Origin: Halorientalis sp. LT38
GTDB lineage: Archaea; Halobacteriota; Halobacteria; Halobacteriales; Haloarculaceae
Direction of reading: 5' to 3'
NCBI RefSeq assembly: GCF_037031225.1
Contig: NZ_JAYEZN010000001.1
Coordinates: 620,001 to 684,000, forward strand
Length of the DNA stretch: 64,000 nt
Shown here: piece after piece, positions 54,522-63,429 of the stretch
How positions within the stretch are numbered: position 1 is the first letter of the stretch
Layout: each line of letters starts with the position of its first letter
Made by a program: the position numbers and the translations under genes
The notes under the pieces: model-generated
Told to the model about the DNA's origin: nothing
The model's database searches: none
What the model saw: only the letters and a program-made list of their open reading frames with translations

Positions 54522-55091
54522 ATGGACCGCTTGCAGGAGTCGCTTCGTGACGCCCCGATCATCGAGAAGGACGGCTATCACTACTTCGTCCACCCGATCA
54601 GCGACGGCGTCCCGATGCTGCGCCCCGAGTTGCTCCGGGAGATCGTCATCAAGATCATCCGGAAGGCCGAGCTCGAGGACGTCGACAAGATCGTCACACC
54701 GGCGGCGATGGGCATCCACATCTCGACCGCCGTCTCGCTGATGACCGACATCCCGCTGGTCGTCGTGCGCAAGCGCCAGTACGGCCTCGACGGGGAGGTC
54801 TCGCTCTCGCAGGTCACCGGCTACTCCGAGAGCGAGATGTACGTCAACGACGTCTACGAGGGCGACCGCGTCCTCCTGCTCGACGACGTGCTCTCGACCG
54901 GCGGGACGCTCAACGCCCTGACCGGCGCGCTCGAGGAGATCGGCGCGGACGTCGTCGACGTCGTCGCCGTCATCAAGAAGGTCGGCGGGGAGAACAAGAT
55001 CGAAGACTCCGAGTACGACGTCAAGACGCTCATCAACGTCGACGTGGTCGACGGCGAGGTCGTCGTCGTCGACGAGTACGGCGACGGCTGA
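54522..55091 (+). CDS. hpt: Hypoxanthine/guanine phosphoribosyltransferase
   Basis: A 189-residue purine salvage enzyme of the archaeal type. It has [32 protein letters not shown] (in parts) and the PRPP loop [22 protein letters not shown], with acidic DD and STGGT. It begins at ATG 54522, about 27 bases after CCTTTTTACC, fitting a leaderless transcript. It turns hypoxanthine or guanine with PRPP to IMP or GMP. Two related haloarchaeal enzymes (Hpt and Apt-like) exist; the exact base preference is not visible. Confidence 0.92.
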   Translation: MDRLQESLRDAPIIEKDGYHYFVHPISDGVPMLRPELLREIVIKIIRKAELEDVDKIVTPAAMGIHISTAVSLMTDIPLVVVRKRQYGLDGEVSLSQVTGYSESEMYVNDVYEGDRVLLLDDVLSTGGTLNALTGALEEIGADVVDVVAVIKKVGGENKIEDSEYDVKTLINVDVVDGEVVVVDEYGDG

Positions 55092-55097
55092 CCGCCC

Positions 55098-55532
55098 GTG
55101 CGACTCCTCCTCGCTTTCGCCGCCCTCTTCGTCTTCGGCGTCGCCGGCACCGGCTACGTGATCTACACCGCCCCCGACCAGGCGACGGGTCCCCACACCC
55201 TCCAGGTGACCGCCGTCTCCGAGGTGCCAGAGAACGCCACCGTCACCGACGCCGCGAACCTCTCCGACGCGGCCCGACGACTCGTCGAGACGGCCGTCGA
55301 GGGGAACGGTTCGGTCGAGATAGACCCCGAGCGCGGACCCGTGAACGCGACTCACGTTCGCTACGAGGGGACCGTCTACGACCTCCGGGTGATCGTCGGC
55401 AACCCGAGCGACGACGTCGCCCGCGCGCACCTCCTGGCGGTCGCCGCGGGTGGACTCACGGCCGTGGGCAGCGCGCTTGGCCTGGTCGGACTCCTGTTCC
55501 GCGCGTGGCAGCGGGACCGGGAACGCGCCTGA
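55098..55532 (+). CDS. Two-helix membrane protein of unknown function
   Basis: A 144-residue protein starting at GTG 55098, six bases after the hpt stop. It has an N-terminal helix (about 3-22, LLLAFAALFVFGVAGTGYVI), an outer domain of about 85 residues (VTAVSEVPENATVTDAANLSDAARRLVE and on) and a C-terminal helix (about 112-133). The outer part has several NXT/S sites. It probably shares the hpt transcript. No known family recognised. Confidence 0.6.
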   Translation: MRLLLAFAALFVFGVAGTGYVIYTAPDQATGPHTLQVTAVSEVPENATVTDAANLSDAARRLVETAVEGNGSVEIDPERGPVNATHVRYEGTVYDLRVIVGNPSDDVARAHLLAVAAGGLTAVGSALGLVGLLFRAWQRDRERA

Positions 55533-55617
55533 CAGCGCTGCCGAACTCGGGCGCGGGCGAGAGGTCACTGTCCCCGGATGTGCGACCCCTTTTCCGCCTG
55601 GCGCCGCTAGCCCGACT

Positions 55618-56307
55618 ATGGTTTCAGCACTGTTCGTCGTCAGTCAGGAAGGCTACTGGGCAGAGGAGTGCGTCGCGCCCCTGACGCTGCTCTCGGACGC
55701 GGGCGTGGACGTGGACGTCGCGACGCCAAGCGGCGCCGAACCGGTCGTCGACCCGCGGTCGACCGACCCCGACGAAGTCGGCGCGGAGACGGCCGAGCGC
55801 GTCGGCGAGGTCCTCGAGACCGACGAGCGACTGCAGAACCCGATGCCGATCGCGACCGCCGAGGCCGACGCGTACGACGCGGTGGTCTTCCCCGGCGGCC
55901 ACGGGACGGCGTGGGACGTGAATCAGGACCACCACGCCCGCGACCTCCTTCGCGAGACGGTCGAAGGTGACGACGGCAAGGCCATGATCCTCTGTCACGC
56001 CGTCGGCATCCTCGCGTTCACCCGCGATTCCGACGGGGGCTTCCTCGTCGAGGGTCGCGACGTGACCGGCTTCCCCAACGAGTGGGAGGACGGCATCGTC
56101 GACGAACACGACAACATGCCGGACGGGCGGAAGCTCCCCTACTACGTCGAGGACGAGGTGAAAGCCGCCGGCGCGAACTGGGACGCCGAACTCGATTCCG
56201 ACGAGTCGGTCACCGTCGACGGCGACCTCATCACCGGCCGCGGGCCCGCGTCCTCGCGCGCGGCCGGCCAGTCGTTGCTCGAACAGCTCGGCGCCCAGCC
56301 GGCCTGA
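55618..56307 (+). CDS. DJ-1/PfpI family protein
   Basis: A 229-residue protein with the DJ-1/PfpI alpha-beta fold. VFPGGHGTAWDVNQ holds the oxyanion-side residues, and KAMILCHAVGILAF carries the nucleophile Cys in a CHA elbow. The Glu expected for the triad is likely in the N-terminal SQEGYWAEECVAPL. This subfamily (as in Hsp31 and chaperone/glyoxalase types) may remove glyoxal adducts. ATG 55618 is chosen since the DJ-1 core begins at residue 4. Confidence 0.9.
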   Translation: MVSALFVVSQEGYWAEECVAPLTLLSDAGVDVDVATPSGAEPVVDPRSTDPDEVGAETAERVGEVLETDERLQNPMPIATAEADAYDAVVFPGGHGTAWDVNQDHHARDLLRETVEGDDGKAMILCHAVGILAFTRDSDGGFLVEGRDVTGFPNEWEDGIVDEHDNMPDGRKLPYYVEDEVKAAGANWDAELDSDESVTVDGDLITGRGPASSRAAGQSLLEQLGAQPA

Positions 56308-56381
56308 GAAATCCACCGCGGGCGAGGTGTCGAACCCACGAGGGGCGAGGCCGTTTTCCGTCCCAGTACCGGACGACGGGT

Positions 56382-57515
56382 ATGGTCACCCTGAGTGGCG
56401 CAGCGACTACCGGCAAGGAGATCGCCCGCGACTTCTCCGGGAAGAACGTGACGTTCATGGCCGCCGGCATCGCCTACAACGCCTTCGTGTCGCTGGCGCC
56501 GCTCCTGTTGCTCTTGCTGTTCGTCACGTCGGTCGTCGGGCGCGACCTCGAACGGCGGATCGTCGAGGCGGCGGAGGGCGCGCTCCCCGGGCCGATCGCG
56601 GACACCTTCGCGACGGTGTTCCAGGAGGGATCGGGCTACGCGAGCGCGTCGATCGTCGGGATCGTCGTCCTGCTGTGGGGGACGCTGAAGATCTTCCGCG
56701 GGCTCGACACCGCCTTCTCCGAGATCTACGAGACCGAGGCGGAGAACTCCTTTCTCGACCAGCTGATCGACGGCACGGTCGCGCTGGTCGCGCTCGTCCT
56801 CGCCATCGTCGCGACGATCGGCGCGACGGCCCTCTTCGCCAGGTTCGCGGCGAGAGTCCCCTACGCCGGCCTGCTCTCGCCACTCATCGTCGTGGCCGGC
56901 CTCGTCCTCGCCTTCACGCCCATGTACTACCGCTTCCCGGACACCGACGTGCAGTGGCGCCACGTCCTCCCGGGCGTCGTGTTCGCGGCCGTCGGCTGGG
57001 CCCTCCTCCAGTCGCTGTTTCAGGTCTACCTCGCATTCTCCAGCGGCACGGCCGGCGGCGTCTTCGGCGGCGTCCTCGTCGTCGTGACCTGGCTCTACTT
57101 CTCCGGACTCGTCTTGCTCACCGGCGCGGTCATCAACGCCGTCCTCGGCGGCCACTCCTCCGGGAAAGCCGGCGGCGTCGGGCAGGGCGCCGCCGGATAC
57201 GAGACCACCCGCGACGAGGACCTCCCGCCGCAGGTGTTCGGGAGCTACCTGCTCGGCCTCCGCGCCGACGTCACGGACCGCGAGGGCGCCACCCGTCCCC
57301 GGATCGGCCACGACGGCGTCGCCCACTACCCCCCGGCCGATGGGGACGTCTACGTCGTCGAACAGACCAGCCAAACAGAGGACGCACAGAAGTGGGCGGT
57401 CTCCATGCGCTGGGAGGCGCCACTCGATGATGACGGGGACGGCCTCCCGACCGAAGCGAGCGATCACCGTCGTCGCCCCGACGGCACCGACGACGCCGCG
57501 ACGGCCACGGACTGA
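56382..57515 (+). CDS. YihY/BrkB family membrane protein
   Basis: A 377-residue protein with six to seven helices. It has the YihY start DFSGKNVTFMAAGIAYNAFVSLAPLLLLLL (in parts) and the end VVTWLYFSGLVLLTGAVINAVLGGH. The C-terminal 100 residues are hydrophilic and include a mixed basic/acidic tail (DEDLPPQVFGSYLLGLRADV and on). Members are permeases of uncertain substrate. ATG 56382; longer frames upstream are not membrane-like. Confidence 0.88.
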   Translation: MVTLSGAATTGKEIARDFSGKNVTFMAAGIAYNAFVSLAPLLLLLLFVTSVVGRDLERRIVEAAEGALPGPIADTFATVFQEGSGYASASIVGIVVLLWGTLKIFRGLDTAFSEIYETEAENSFLDQLIDGTVALVALVLAIVATIGATALFARFAARVPYAGLLSPLIVVAGLVLAFTPMYYRFPDTDVQWRHVLPGVVFAAVGWALLQSLFQVYLAFSSGTAGGVFGGVLVVVTWLYFSGLVLLTGAVINAVLGGHSSGKAGGVGQGAAGYETTRDEDLPPQVFGSYLLGLRADVTDREGATRPRIGHDGVAHYPPADGDVYVVEQTSQTEDAQKWAVSMRWEAPLDDDGDGLPTEASDHRRRPDGTDDAATATD

Positions 57516-57537
57516 CCGCCCGCCTTCCGGGGTATTC

Positions 57538-58365
57538 TCAGGCGTCGTCCGGAACGACGTCCGCGAGCACCGGCAGGTGATCCGACGGGTAGCGTCCGTT
57601 TTCGTACGTGTCCGAGCAGATGCCGTGTTGGGTGGCCGCCGTCTCCGGATCGACGAACACGTAGTCGATCTTCTTCTCCGGGACGAGGTTGGTGAACGTC
57701 GTCATGCTCGTCGCCGGCCCGTGCGGGGGTAAGGTCGCGATCGCAGCCGTGTCACGGAGCGGCCGACCGTCGGCCGCCGAATCGTCCGTTAGAAGCCGGT
57801 ATGGTTCCGTTCCCGGCCGACAGTTGAGGTCCCCCGTCACGACGACCGGGCTGCCGGCAGCGATCTCGTGGATGCGCTGCCGCAGGAGCAGGGCGCTCTC
57901 GCGTCTCGCCGTCACGCCGCGGTGGTCGAAGTGGGTATTGAAGTGGTACAGGGACCGGTCCGCCACCTCGTCGCGGAGCCGGACGAATCGCACCTTCCGG
58001 GACAGCGCCGCGTCCCAGCCCCGGCCCGGCGCGTCCGGCGTCTCCGAGAGCCAGAACGAACCGTCGACCTCGAGCGTGAACCGCTCACTCCGGAAGCCCA
58101 GCGCCGGGTGATCACCGTAGGTGTCCGGCCCCGCGCGCCCGGCGTCCAGCCACTCGAACCCCGGCAGCCCCGTCCGGAAATCGTCGACCTGCGATCGATG
58201 GGCCTCCTGCAGGCCGACGACGTCCGGCCGATGGAACCGGATCGTCGTCGTCACCGGTTCCCGACGGTTGTCCCAGGCGTGCTTCCCGCTCCCTTGCGAG
58301 GGGTACCGGACGTTGTACGACATGACGCGCAGGGGGTCCCATCCCTCGCGCTCCTGGGAGGTCAC
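57538..58365 (-). CDS. Endonuclease/exonuclease/phosphatase family protein
   Basis: A 275-residue EEP-fold hydrolase. It shows VMSYNVRYPSQGSGKHAWDNRR with the Asn of the metal site, DVVGLQEAHRSQVDDF with the catalytic Glu, NTHFDHRGVTARRES, VVTGDLNCRPGTEPY (Asp, Asn), IDYVFVDP and the final SDHLPVLADV (Asp-His). These are the standard EEP motifs. It could hydrolyse nucleic acid or a phosphodiester; no signal peptide is seen. GTG 58365 overlaps the stop of the gene before it (GTGA) and completes the first beta strand. Confidence 0.9.
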   Translation of the reverse strand: MTSQEREGWDPLRVMSYNVRYPSQGSGKHAWDNRREPVTTTIRFHRPDVVGLQEAHRSQVDDFRTGLPGFEWLDAGRAGPDTYGDHPALGFRSERFTLEVDGSFWLSETPDAPGRGWDAALSRKVRFVRLRDEVADRSLYHFNTHFDHRGVTARRESALLLRQRIHEIAAGSPVVVTGDLNCRPGTEPYRLLTDDSAADGRPLRDTAAIATLPPHGPATSMTTFTNLVPEKKIDYVFVDPETAATQHGICSDTYENGRYPSDHLPVLADVVPDDA

Positions 58366-58646
58366 GAGTAGAGGTGCCCCGCGATCGTCGATTCGTGCCT
58401 GTCGACGACCGCCTCGACCCGGTCGAGATCCGTCACGGTCAGGTTCGGGTTCCCGCCGGCGCCGGCCCGCATCGTCGACAGGCGGCTGGTCACGTATCCA
58501 CAGACCCAGAGCCGACCGCTGTTCGTGAGTTCCGACTCGCTCTCGACCAGTTCCACGCCCGGCTCCCCGTCGCGCATGCAGTGTGCCATGCTCGTCCCGA
58601 GGTTCTCCAGAATCGCCTCCAGGTAGGCCTCCTCGTACGGTTCCAT
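58362..58646 (-). CDS. Small conserved haloarchaeal protein
   Basis: A 94-residue cytoplasmic protein. It begins with an acidic helix (EEAYLEAILENLGTSMAHCMRDGE), followed by a beta part (VELVESESELTNSGRLWVCGYVTSRL) and another helix at the end. It is coupled to the EEP gene by a four-base overlap. The two Cys (23 and about 49) are separated. I do not recognise a named function; I recall only a DUF family in haloarchaea. Confidence 0.6.
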   Translation of the reverse strand: MEPYEEAYLEAILENLGTSMAHCMRDGEPGVELVESESELTNSGRLWVCGYVTSRLSTMRAGAGGNPNLTVTDLDRVEAVVDRHESTIAGHLYS

Positions 58647-58706
58647 GGTCCACCAACTAGCGCCCTGAGACGCATATCCGTTCCGCCGATCAGCAGTCGG
58701 GCGGAT

Positions 58707-58771
58707 GATTTGAACCTGAGGAAGACGGTGGCCTCACTCCGTTCGGCGCTGCGACTTCCAGGGTTCAAATC
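58707..58771. repeat. Palindrome built from tRNA T-arm-like sequences
   Basis: A 10-bp perfect inverted repeat, GATTTGAACC (58707-58716) and GGTTCAAATC (58762-58771), encloses 45 bases with further short pairing (GGAAG with CTTCC). GGTTCAAATC is the standard tRNA T-loop sequence. The block lies 75 bases from the initiator tRNA, whose own T-arm reads GGTAGTTCAAATCTACC on its strand. No complete second tRNA is present. Confidence 0.7.
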
Positions 58772-58846
58772 TACATGACCTACTTCGACGCTCACGGAGG
58801 CGAGCACACGCTTCGCGGTGCTCGCCGTGTTGTTCGCGTCGAAAAG

Positions 58847-58921
58847 TAGCGGGAGGTAGATTTGAACTACCGATCTGCGGGTTATGAGCCCGCCGGAATC
58901 TCCTGGCTATCCCATCCCGCT
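58847..58921 (-). tRNA. Initiator tRNA-Met (CAU)
   Basis: A 75-base tRNA on the minus strand. Acceptor stem AGCGGGA pairs with TCCCGCT and the discriminator is A. The anticodon stem-loop is GCGGGCTCATAACCCGC, with CAT anticodon and three G-C pairs typical of initiators. The T-arm is GGTAGTTCAAATCTACC. The first pair A1-U72 and the overall sequence match archaeal initiator tRNA. The CCA end is not encoded; a short CTTTTC run follows. Confidence 0.96.
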
Positions 58922-58990
58922 ACCTCTTCATATCCCCGACCGTCAATTAAGGGTTGTGATTCAGACGCCGTCCGTCAATTTCTCCCGTGC

Positions 58991-59455
58991 TCAATCCGCG
59001 TGAACCTGCCACGTGAACAGACTCTCGAACACGTAGTTGACCGACATCGCCACCGCGATCGCGATCGGACTCGCCGCCAGGAACCACAGATCCGTCCCGA
59101 ACACGAGCAACTCGTACGTCAATCGCTGGGTCAGGAGCCAGTAGACCACCAGTTGCACGGTCACGCCGCCCGTCCGGACGAGATGGGACTTGCCGAGTCG
59201 TCGGCCGAGCGGCACGAGCCCGTCGGCCCCCTGCTCGGCGAACGTCCAGCGCTCGTTCACGACGAACATCACGAGGATCGCCGTCTCGATCCCCGCGGCC
59301 TTCGCCCAGAGCTCCGGGACGCCCAGACCGAGTCGCAGGGCCGCCAGCACCACGTTGTCCGCGATCGCACCGACGACCCCGACGGAGACGAACCGGCCGA
59401 ACCGCACGCCCGAGAGCAGCGATTCCAGCTGACTCGGGAGTTCGCGGTCGCTCAT
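58991..59455 (-). CDS. GtrA-family membrane protein
   Basis: A 154-residue protein with four helices. GRFVSVGVVGAIADNVVLAALRLGLG (in parts) at the start, VMFVVNERWTFAEQG and SVNYVFESLFTWQ at the end are GtrA marks. GtrA proteins are thought to aid flipping of lipid-linked sugars or to partner with a GT2 enzyme. Its start overlaps the stop of the GT2 gene by four bases, so they are co-translated. Confidence 0.9.
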   Translation of the reverse strand: MSDRELPSQLESLLSGVRFGRFVSVGVVGAIADNVVLAALRLGLGVPELWAKAAGIETAILVMFVVNERWTFAEQGADGLVPLGRRLGKSHLVRTGGVTVQLVVYWLLTQRLTYELLVFGTDLWFLAASPIAIAVAMSVNYVFESLFTWQVHAD

Positions 59456-60216
59456 CGTCTATCGATCAACGCCTCCTCGTCGGTCCGGCGGTCGGCGATC
59501 GCGGTGTGCAGTCGGCTGTCTCGGACCTGCTGAACCCGGTGGCGGGCGGTGAACAGCGCCCAGGCCATCCGGAGCGAGGTCCGCACCGGTTCGACCGTCG
59601 AGCCGGGCTTGTCCTCCCAGGTGATCGGGACCTCCTCGATCCGGAGGTCGAAGGCGGCGGCCATCGCCACGAGTTCGATGTCCCAGGCGAACCCCGCCTC
59701 GTAGATGTGTTCGCGCACCTGCGTCCACCCCTCGCGCGTGATCGCTTTCGCGCCGCACTGGTAATCGAACAGTTTCGCGTCGAGCAACCGCCGGGCGAGC
59801 CAGGCGAAGGCGTTGCCCAGCCACCGGCGGGCCGTGGTCTGGTGGTCCGACACCGTCGCCTCGGGGTGGCGGCGACTCCCGACCGAGAGGTCTGCATCGC
59901 CGGAGAGCACCGGATCGACCACGGCGGCGGCCGACTCGGGGCCAGTGCTCCCGTCGGCGTCGAGAAAGACCAGCGCGTCGGTCGAGAGGGCCTCGAACCC
60001 GGCGGTGACGGCCGCGCCCTTCCCGCGGCGGTAGGGGACCACGCCGATCTCGACCGGCAGGTCCGCGAGCCGTTCGAGGTCACGCTCGTCCGGGTCGTCG
60101 AGCTCGATGCGGATCACCGCGGGGTCGAGCCGTTCGGCGATGGCGTCGACGTAGGCGGCCACTCGCTCCACGTCCGGGCGGTAGGCGGGGATGACGACAC
60201 CCAGGGACCGACTCAT
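59452..60216 (-). CDS. GT2 glycosyltransferase, dolichol-phosphate-sugar synthase-like
   Basis: A 254-residue GT-A enzyme. LGVVIPAYRPDVERVAAYV starts the fold; VVPYRRGKGAAVTAGFEAL is the donor loop; LVFLDADGSTGPESAA has the DAD/DXD site. ERAKL-type FDYQCGAKAITREGW and AGFAWDIELVAMAAAF are the acceptor marks of polyprenol-phosphate glycosyltransferases. The enzyme likely loads a sugar on dolichol phosphate. Gene order GT2-GtrA, with a DUF2298 gene divergent next to it, suggests surface glycan synthesis. Confidence 0.9.
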   Translation of the reverse strand: MSRSLGVVIPAYRPDVERVAAYVDAIAERLDPAVIRIELDDPDERDLERLADLPVEIGVVPYRRGKGAAVTAGFEALSTDALVFLDADGSTGPESAAAVVDPVLSGDADLSVGSRRHPEATVSDHQTTARRWLGNAFAWLARRLLDAKLFDYQCGAKAITREGWTQVREHIYEAGFAWDIELVAMAAAFDLRIEEVPITWEDKPGSTVEPVRTSLRMAWALFTARHRVQQVRDSRLHTAIADRRTDEEALIDRR

Positions 60217-60306
60217 CGTCCGAACGGTTCCGCGGGGCGAGTAAAAACGGTTCGTCTCGACTCGGGTCGAAGGAAAAAGGTATAGGGCCGGACGCGTCCC
60301 GCCTAT

Positions 60307-62712
60307 ATGATGGAGTTTCTGCTCGTCGCCCTGTGGCTGGGGATGTTCCTGGCCCTCCTCCTGGCCGGACTCCCCATCGCCGACGCGCTGTGCGGATCGC
60401 TGGCAGACCGCGGGGCCGGCGTCGCCCTCGTCTGCTCGTTCACCGTGCTATGGCTCGTCGCCTTCTGGGTCGGGCGCGTCTCGCTCTCCGTCGCGGCCCC
60501 GGCCGGCGTCGTCGTCCTCGCGCTGCTCGTCGGTGGCCTCGTCTACCGCCGCGGCGTGTCGGTCGACCGCCGCGTCGTCGCCGAGACAGTCGGCGTCTTC
60601 ACGCTCGCCTTCCTGTTTTTCGTCGCCGTCCGGGCGGTCGATCCGGCCGTCCACCCCAGCGGCGGCGAGAAGTTCCTCGACTTCGGCCTCGTCCAGTCGC
60701 TGCTGCGCGCCGAGACGCTCCCGCCCGAGGACATGTGGTTCGCCGGCGAGCCGGTGAGCTACTACTACGGCGGCCACCTGCTCACCGCGCTGCTGGCCCG
60801 GCTGACGATGACCGAGGCCCGCTTCGCGTACAACCTCGCTCTCTCGGGCTTTTTCGCCGCGTTCGTCACCGCGGCCTACGGGCTCGCCGGCTCCGTCGCG
60901 GCCAGTCGGGACAGCCCCCGCTGGGTCGGCGGCCTGCTCGGCGCCTTCTTCGTCGGCTTCGCGAGCAACCTCTCGACGCCCCTTCGACTGGTCGCCGCCG
61001 TCCTGCCCGACGGACTCGCCGGCTTCTTCGCCGGGCTGGCCGGCGTCGAGATCGACGGGCTCGCCGCCGGCGTCGGCCAGTTCGACTACTGGGACGCCAG
61101 CCGGATCATCGAGGGGACGATCAACGAGTTCCCCCTGTTCGCGTGGCTCAACGGCGACCTGCACGCCCACATGATGAGCCCGCCCTTCCTCCTGCTGGCC
61201 GCGGCGATCCTGCTATCGTACTACCTGACGCCGGCCGAAGCGATCCGCCGACGACGGCTACTGGTGTTCGGCGCGCTCCCACCCATCGCCGGACTGGTTG
61301 CGGTCGTCAACACCTGGTCGTTCCCCTCCGTCGCCGGGCTGACCGTGTTGACGGTCCTCTTCGCACCTGCCGACGCGCGAACCTTGCTGCCGGCGGGCGT
61401 GGCCGCGCGTCTCCGCCCGGACGACTGGCGGCTGGCGGAGGGCGCGACGCTCTCGGCCGCGCTGGTCGCCGGCGTCGCCGTCGTCCTCGGCGGCTTGCTC
61501 CTCTCGGCGCCGTTCTGGCTGAGCGCGGCCAGCGGCCGGGAACTCGCGCTGTTTCCGGACCGGAGCGCGCTGGGGCCGCTCGTGCTCGTCCACGGCACCT
61601 TCCTGCTCGTGTTCGTCCCGTACCTGCTCCGGCACGCCCTCCCGCGTGCGCGGCGGCGCGGCCGCATCGTCGTCATGTTCCTGCTGGTCGCCGTCCTCGC
61701 CGTCCTGAGCGAGGCGGCCGCGGTGGCACTGCTCGCTCCGCTCGTCGGGGTCGGCTGGGTCCTGCTCCGCTGGGACCACCTGCCAGTCGGACCCGGGAGC
61801 GAAACGTCGAGTCGAACGGCCGCGACCGAGCGCGAACCGACTGCGGTGGTCGGTCACGACGGGGGCGAGGCGGTGGCGGCGGACTCCGACTCGGACTCCC
61901 CGGACCGGTCGCTGTCGGACGGCGGGCTCCCCGGCCTCGGCTTCGAGACGGTGTTGCTGATCGCCGGGGCGGGGCTGGTCCTGCTCGTCGAGTTCGTCTA
62001 CGTCAACGAGCAGGCGGGGCCGGGGCGGATGAACACGGTGTTCAAGACCTACGCGCAGGTGTGGGCGCTGTGGGCCGTCGCCGCCGGGGCGGCGCTCGCA
62101 CATCTCCTCTGGCAACACCGTCCCGACCTGTCGCTCAGCGGCGGGCGCTGGAAGCCCGCCTTCCAGGTGTTCGCCGTTCTCCTGCTGGCCTCCACGTCGG
62201 TCTACGGCGTGCTGGCCCTCACGAGCCACGCCACCAGCGACTCGGCCGTGGCACGAACCGAGAATCCGACGCTCGACGCCACCGCGTTCGTCGAGACGAC
62301 CCACGCCGACGAGGCCCCGGCGATCCGGTGGATCGGGGACCTCGAAGGCAGACAGACCATCGTCACGGTCCCTGGCAACTACGTCTGGGACCGCGGGCGC
62401 AACGGGGGGTCTAGCGCTCCCTCCAGTCTCACCGGGGTCCCGACGGTACTGGGGTGGCACCACGAGGTCGGCTACCGCGGCCAGGAGGCCTACGACCGGC
62501 GGGCCGAGGACGTGCGCGACATCTACAGCGGTGACCAGGAGACGAGCGCGGCGCTGCTCGCGAAGTACGACGTGTCGTACGTCTACGTCGGGCCTGCCGA
62601 GCGGGCAACGTACAATCGGATCCGGATCGACGAGATCGAGGGCGTGACGGTCGCGAAGGAGTGGGACGCGGTGACGATCTACGAGGTCGACCAGTCGAGG
62701 CTGGGCGCCTGA
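60307..62712 (+). CDS. DUF2298 (YYY) membrane protein
   Basis: An 801-residue membrane protein with about 16 helices. It has the family marks VSYYYGGHLLTALLARLT (the YYY motif), INEFPLFAWLNGDLHAHMM (acidic and His residues at the outer face) and MNTVFKTYAQVWALWA. A hydrophilic loop of about 55 residues sits near 505-545, and a C-terminal outer domain runs from about 655 (TFVETTHADEAPAIRWI and on, including VPTVLGWHHEVGYRG). Members look like GT-C glycosyltransferases and are tied to archaeal surface glycans. Divergent from the GT2 gene. Confidence 0.9.
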   Translation: MMEFLLVALWLGMFLALLLAGLPIADALCGSLADRGAGVALVCSFTVLWLVAFWVGRVSLSVAAPAGVVVLALLVGGLVYRRGVSVDRRVVAETVGVFTLAFLFFVAVRAVDPAVHPSGGEKFLDFGLVQSLLRAETLPPEDMWFAGEPVSYYYGGHLLTALLARLTMTEARFAYNLALSGFFAAFVTAAYGLAGSVAASRDSPRWVGGLLGAFFVGFASNLSTPLRLVAAVLPDGLAGFFAGLAGVEIDGLAAGVGQFDYWDASRIIEGTINEFPLFAWLNGDLHAHMMSPPFLLLAAAILLSYYLTPAEAIRRRRLLVFGALPPIAGLVAVVNTWSFPSVAGLTVLTVLFAPADARTLLPAGVAARLRPDDWRLAEGATLSAALVAGVAVVLGGLLLSAPFWLSAASGRELALFPDRSALGPLVLVHGTFLLVFVPYLLRHALPRARRRGRIVVMFLLVAVLAVLSEAAAVALLAPLVGVGWVLLRWDHLPVGPGSETSSRTAATEREPTAVVGHDGGEAVAADSDSDSPDRSLSDGGLPGLGFETVLLIAGAGLVLLVEFVYVNEQAGPGRMNTVFKTYAQVWALWAVAAGAALAHLLWQHRPDLSLSGGRWKPAFQVFAVLLLASTSVYGVLALTSHATSDSAVARTENPTLDATAFVETTHADEAPAIRWIGDLEGRQTIVTVPGNYVWDRGRNGGSSAPSSLTGVPTVLGWHHEVGYRGQEAYDRRAEDVRDIYSGDQETSAALLAKYDVSYVYVGPAERATYNRIRIDEIEGVTVAKEWDAVTIYEVDQSRLGA

Positions 62713-62967
62713 TCAGGTCGCGGACTCGACGACGGTGACGGCCTCGGCTTCGGCCGACATGGTCTCGAGGTGGTTCGGGATGTATCGCCGGTACTGGTAG
62801 TCCTCGCGCTCGTCCTCGGAGCCGACCGTACACCACAGCTGGACGCGGTCGGGGCCGTGCCAGTCGCCCTGCCGGGCGACGGCGAAGCAGACGTACTCCT
62901 CGCCGTCGTACTCGACGACGGCGTCCTTCCGGATGCCGGGGTCCCCGTTGATGATGAGCTGTTTCAT
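62713..62967 (-). CDS. HAH_0734-like small protein
   Basis: An 84-residue conserved haloarchaeal protein: MKQLIINGDPGIRKDAVVEYDG (in part), YVCFAVARQGDWHGPDRVQLWCTVGSEDE and a C-terminal helical piece (NHLETMSAEAEAVTVVE). It lies convergent with the DUF2298 gene (stops touch) and divergent from the ribosomal group. I recall the name HAH_0734 family from haloarchaeal annotation. No function known. Confidence 0.72.
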   Translation of the reverse strand: MKQLIINGDPGIRKDAVVEYDGEEYVCFAVARQGDWHGPDRVQLWCTVGSEDEREDYQYRRYIPNHLETMSAEAEAVTVVESAT

Positions 62968-63148
62968 GCCCGCGGGTTCGCCCGAATCGCTGTTAAGCGC
63001 TTCGATGCGGCCAGGGGCGGGCGAACCGCGTGCGAACGCGGTCGCCGTGTCGCGCGCGACCGATGCCGGATCGGGTCCCCCAACCCGCATACTGAAACCA
63101 AACGGGTTTTAACGGCGACTGTCTAACCACGAGCCAAGGTAGATATCT

Positions 63149-63427
63149 ATGCAGATGCCACGCCGCTTTAACACGTACTGTCCGCACTGCAACGAACACC
63201 AGGAAGTCGAGGTCGAGAAGGTCCGGACGGGCCGCGAGACGGGCATGAAGTGGATCGACCGACAGCGAAAGCGCAACTCCGGGACCGGGAACGACGGGAA
63301 GTTCTCCAAGGTGCCCGGTGGGGACAAGCCCACCAAGAAGACGGACCTCAAGTACCGCTGCTCGGAGTGTGGCAAGGCCCACCTCCGCGAGGGATGGCGC
63401 GCCGGTCGACTGGAGTTCCAGGAATAA
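63149..63427 (+). CDS. rpl44e: 50S ribosomal protein L44e
   Basis: A 92-residue ribosomal protein of the large subunit. [20 protein letters not shown], then [24 protein letters not shown] and [12 protein letters not shown] give a zinc finger with CxxC pairs. It starts the conserved archaeal group L44e-S27e-aIF2-alpha; S27e begins two bases after its stop. GTTTTAACGG (about 63105-63114) is a TATA-like box upstream, leaving a short leader. Confidence 0.97.
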   Translation: MQMPRRFNTYCPHCNEHQEVEVEKVRTGRETGMKWIDRQRKRNSGTGNDGKFSKVPGGDKPTKKTDLKYRCSECGKAHLREGWRAGRLEFQE

Positions 63428-63429
63428 CA

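Noticed and set aside
58707-58771. A second tRNA or pseudo-tRNA
   Set aside because: Only T-arm-like sequence is present, facing itself as a palindrome; no acceptor or anticodon arm can be formed.
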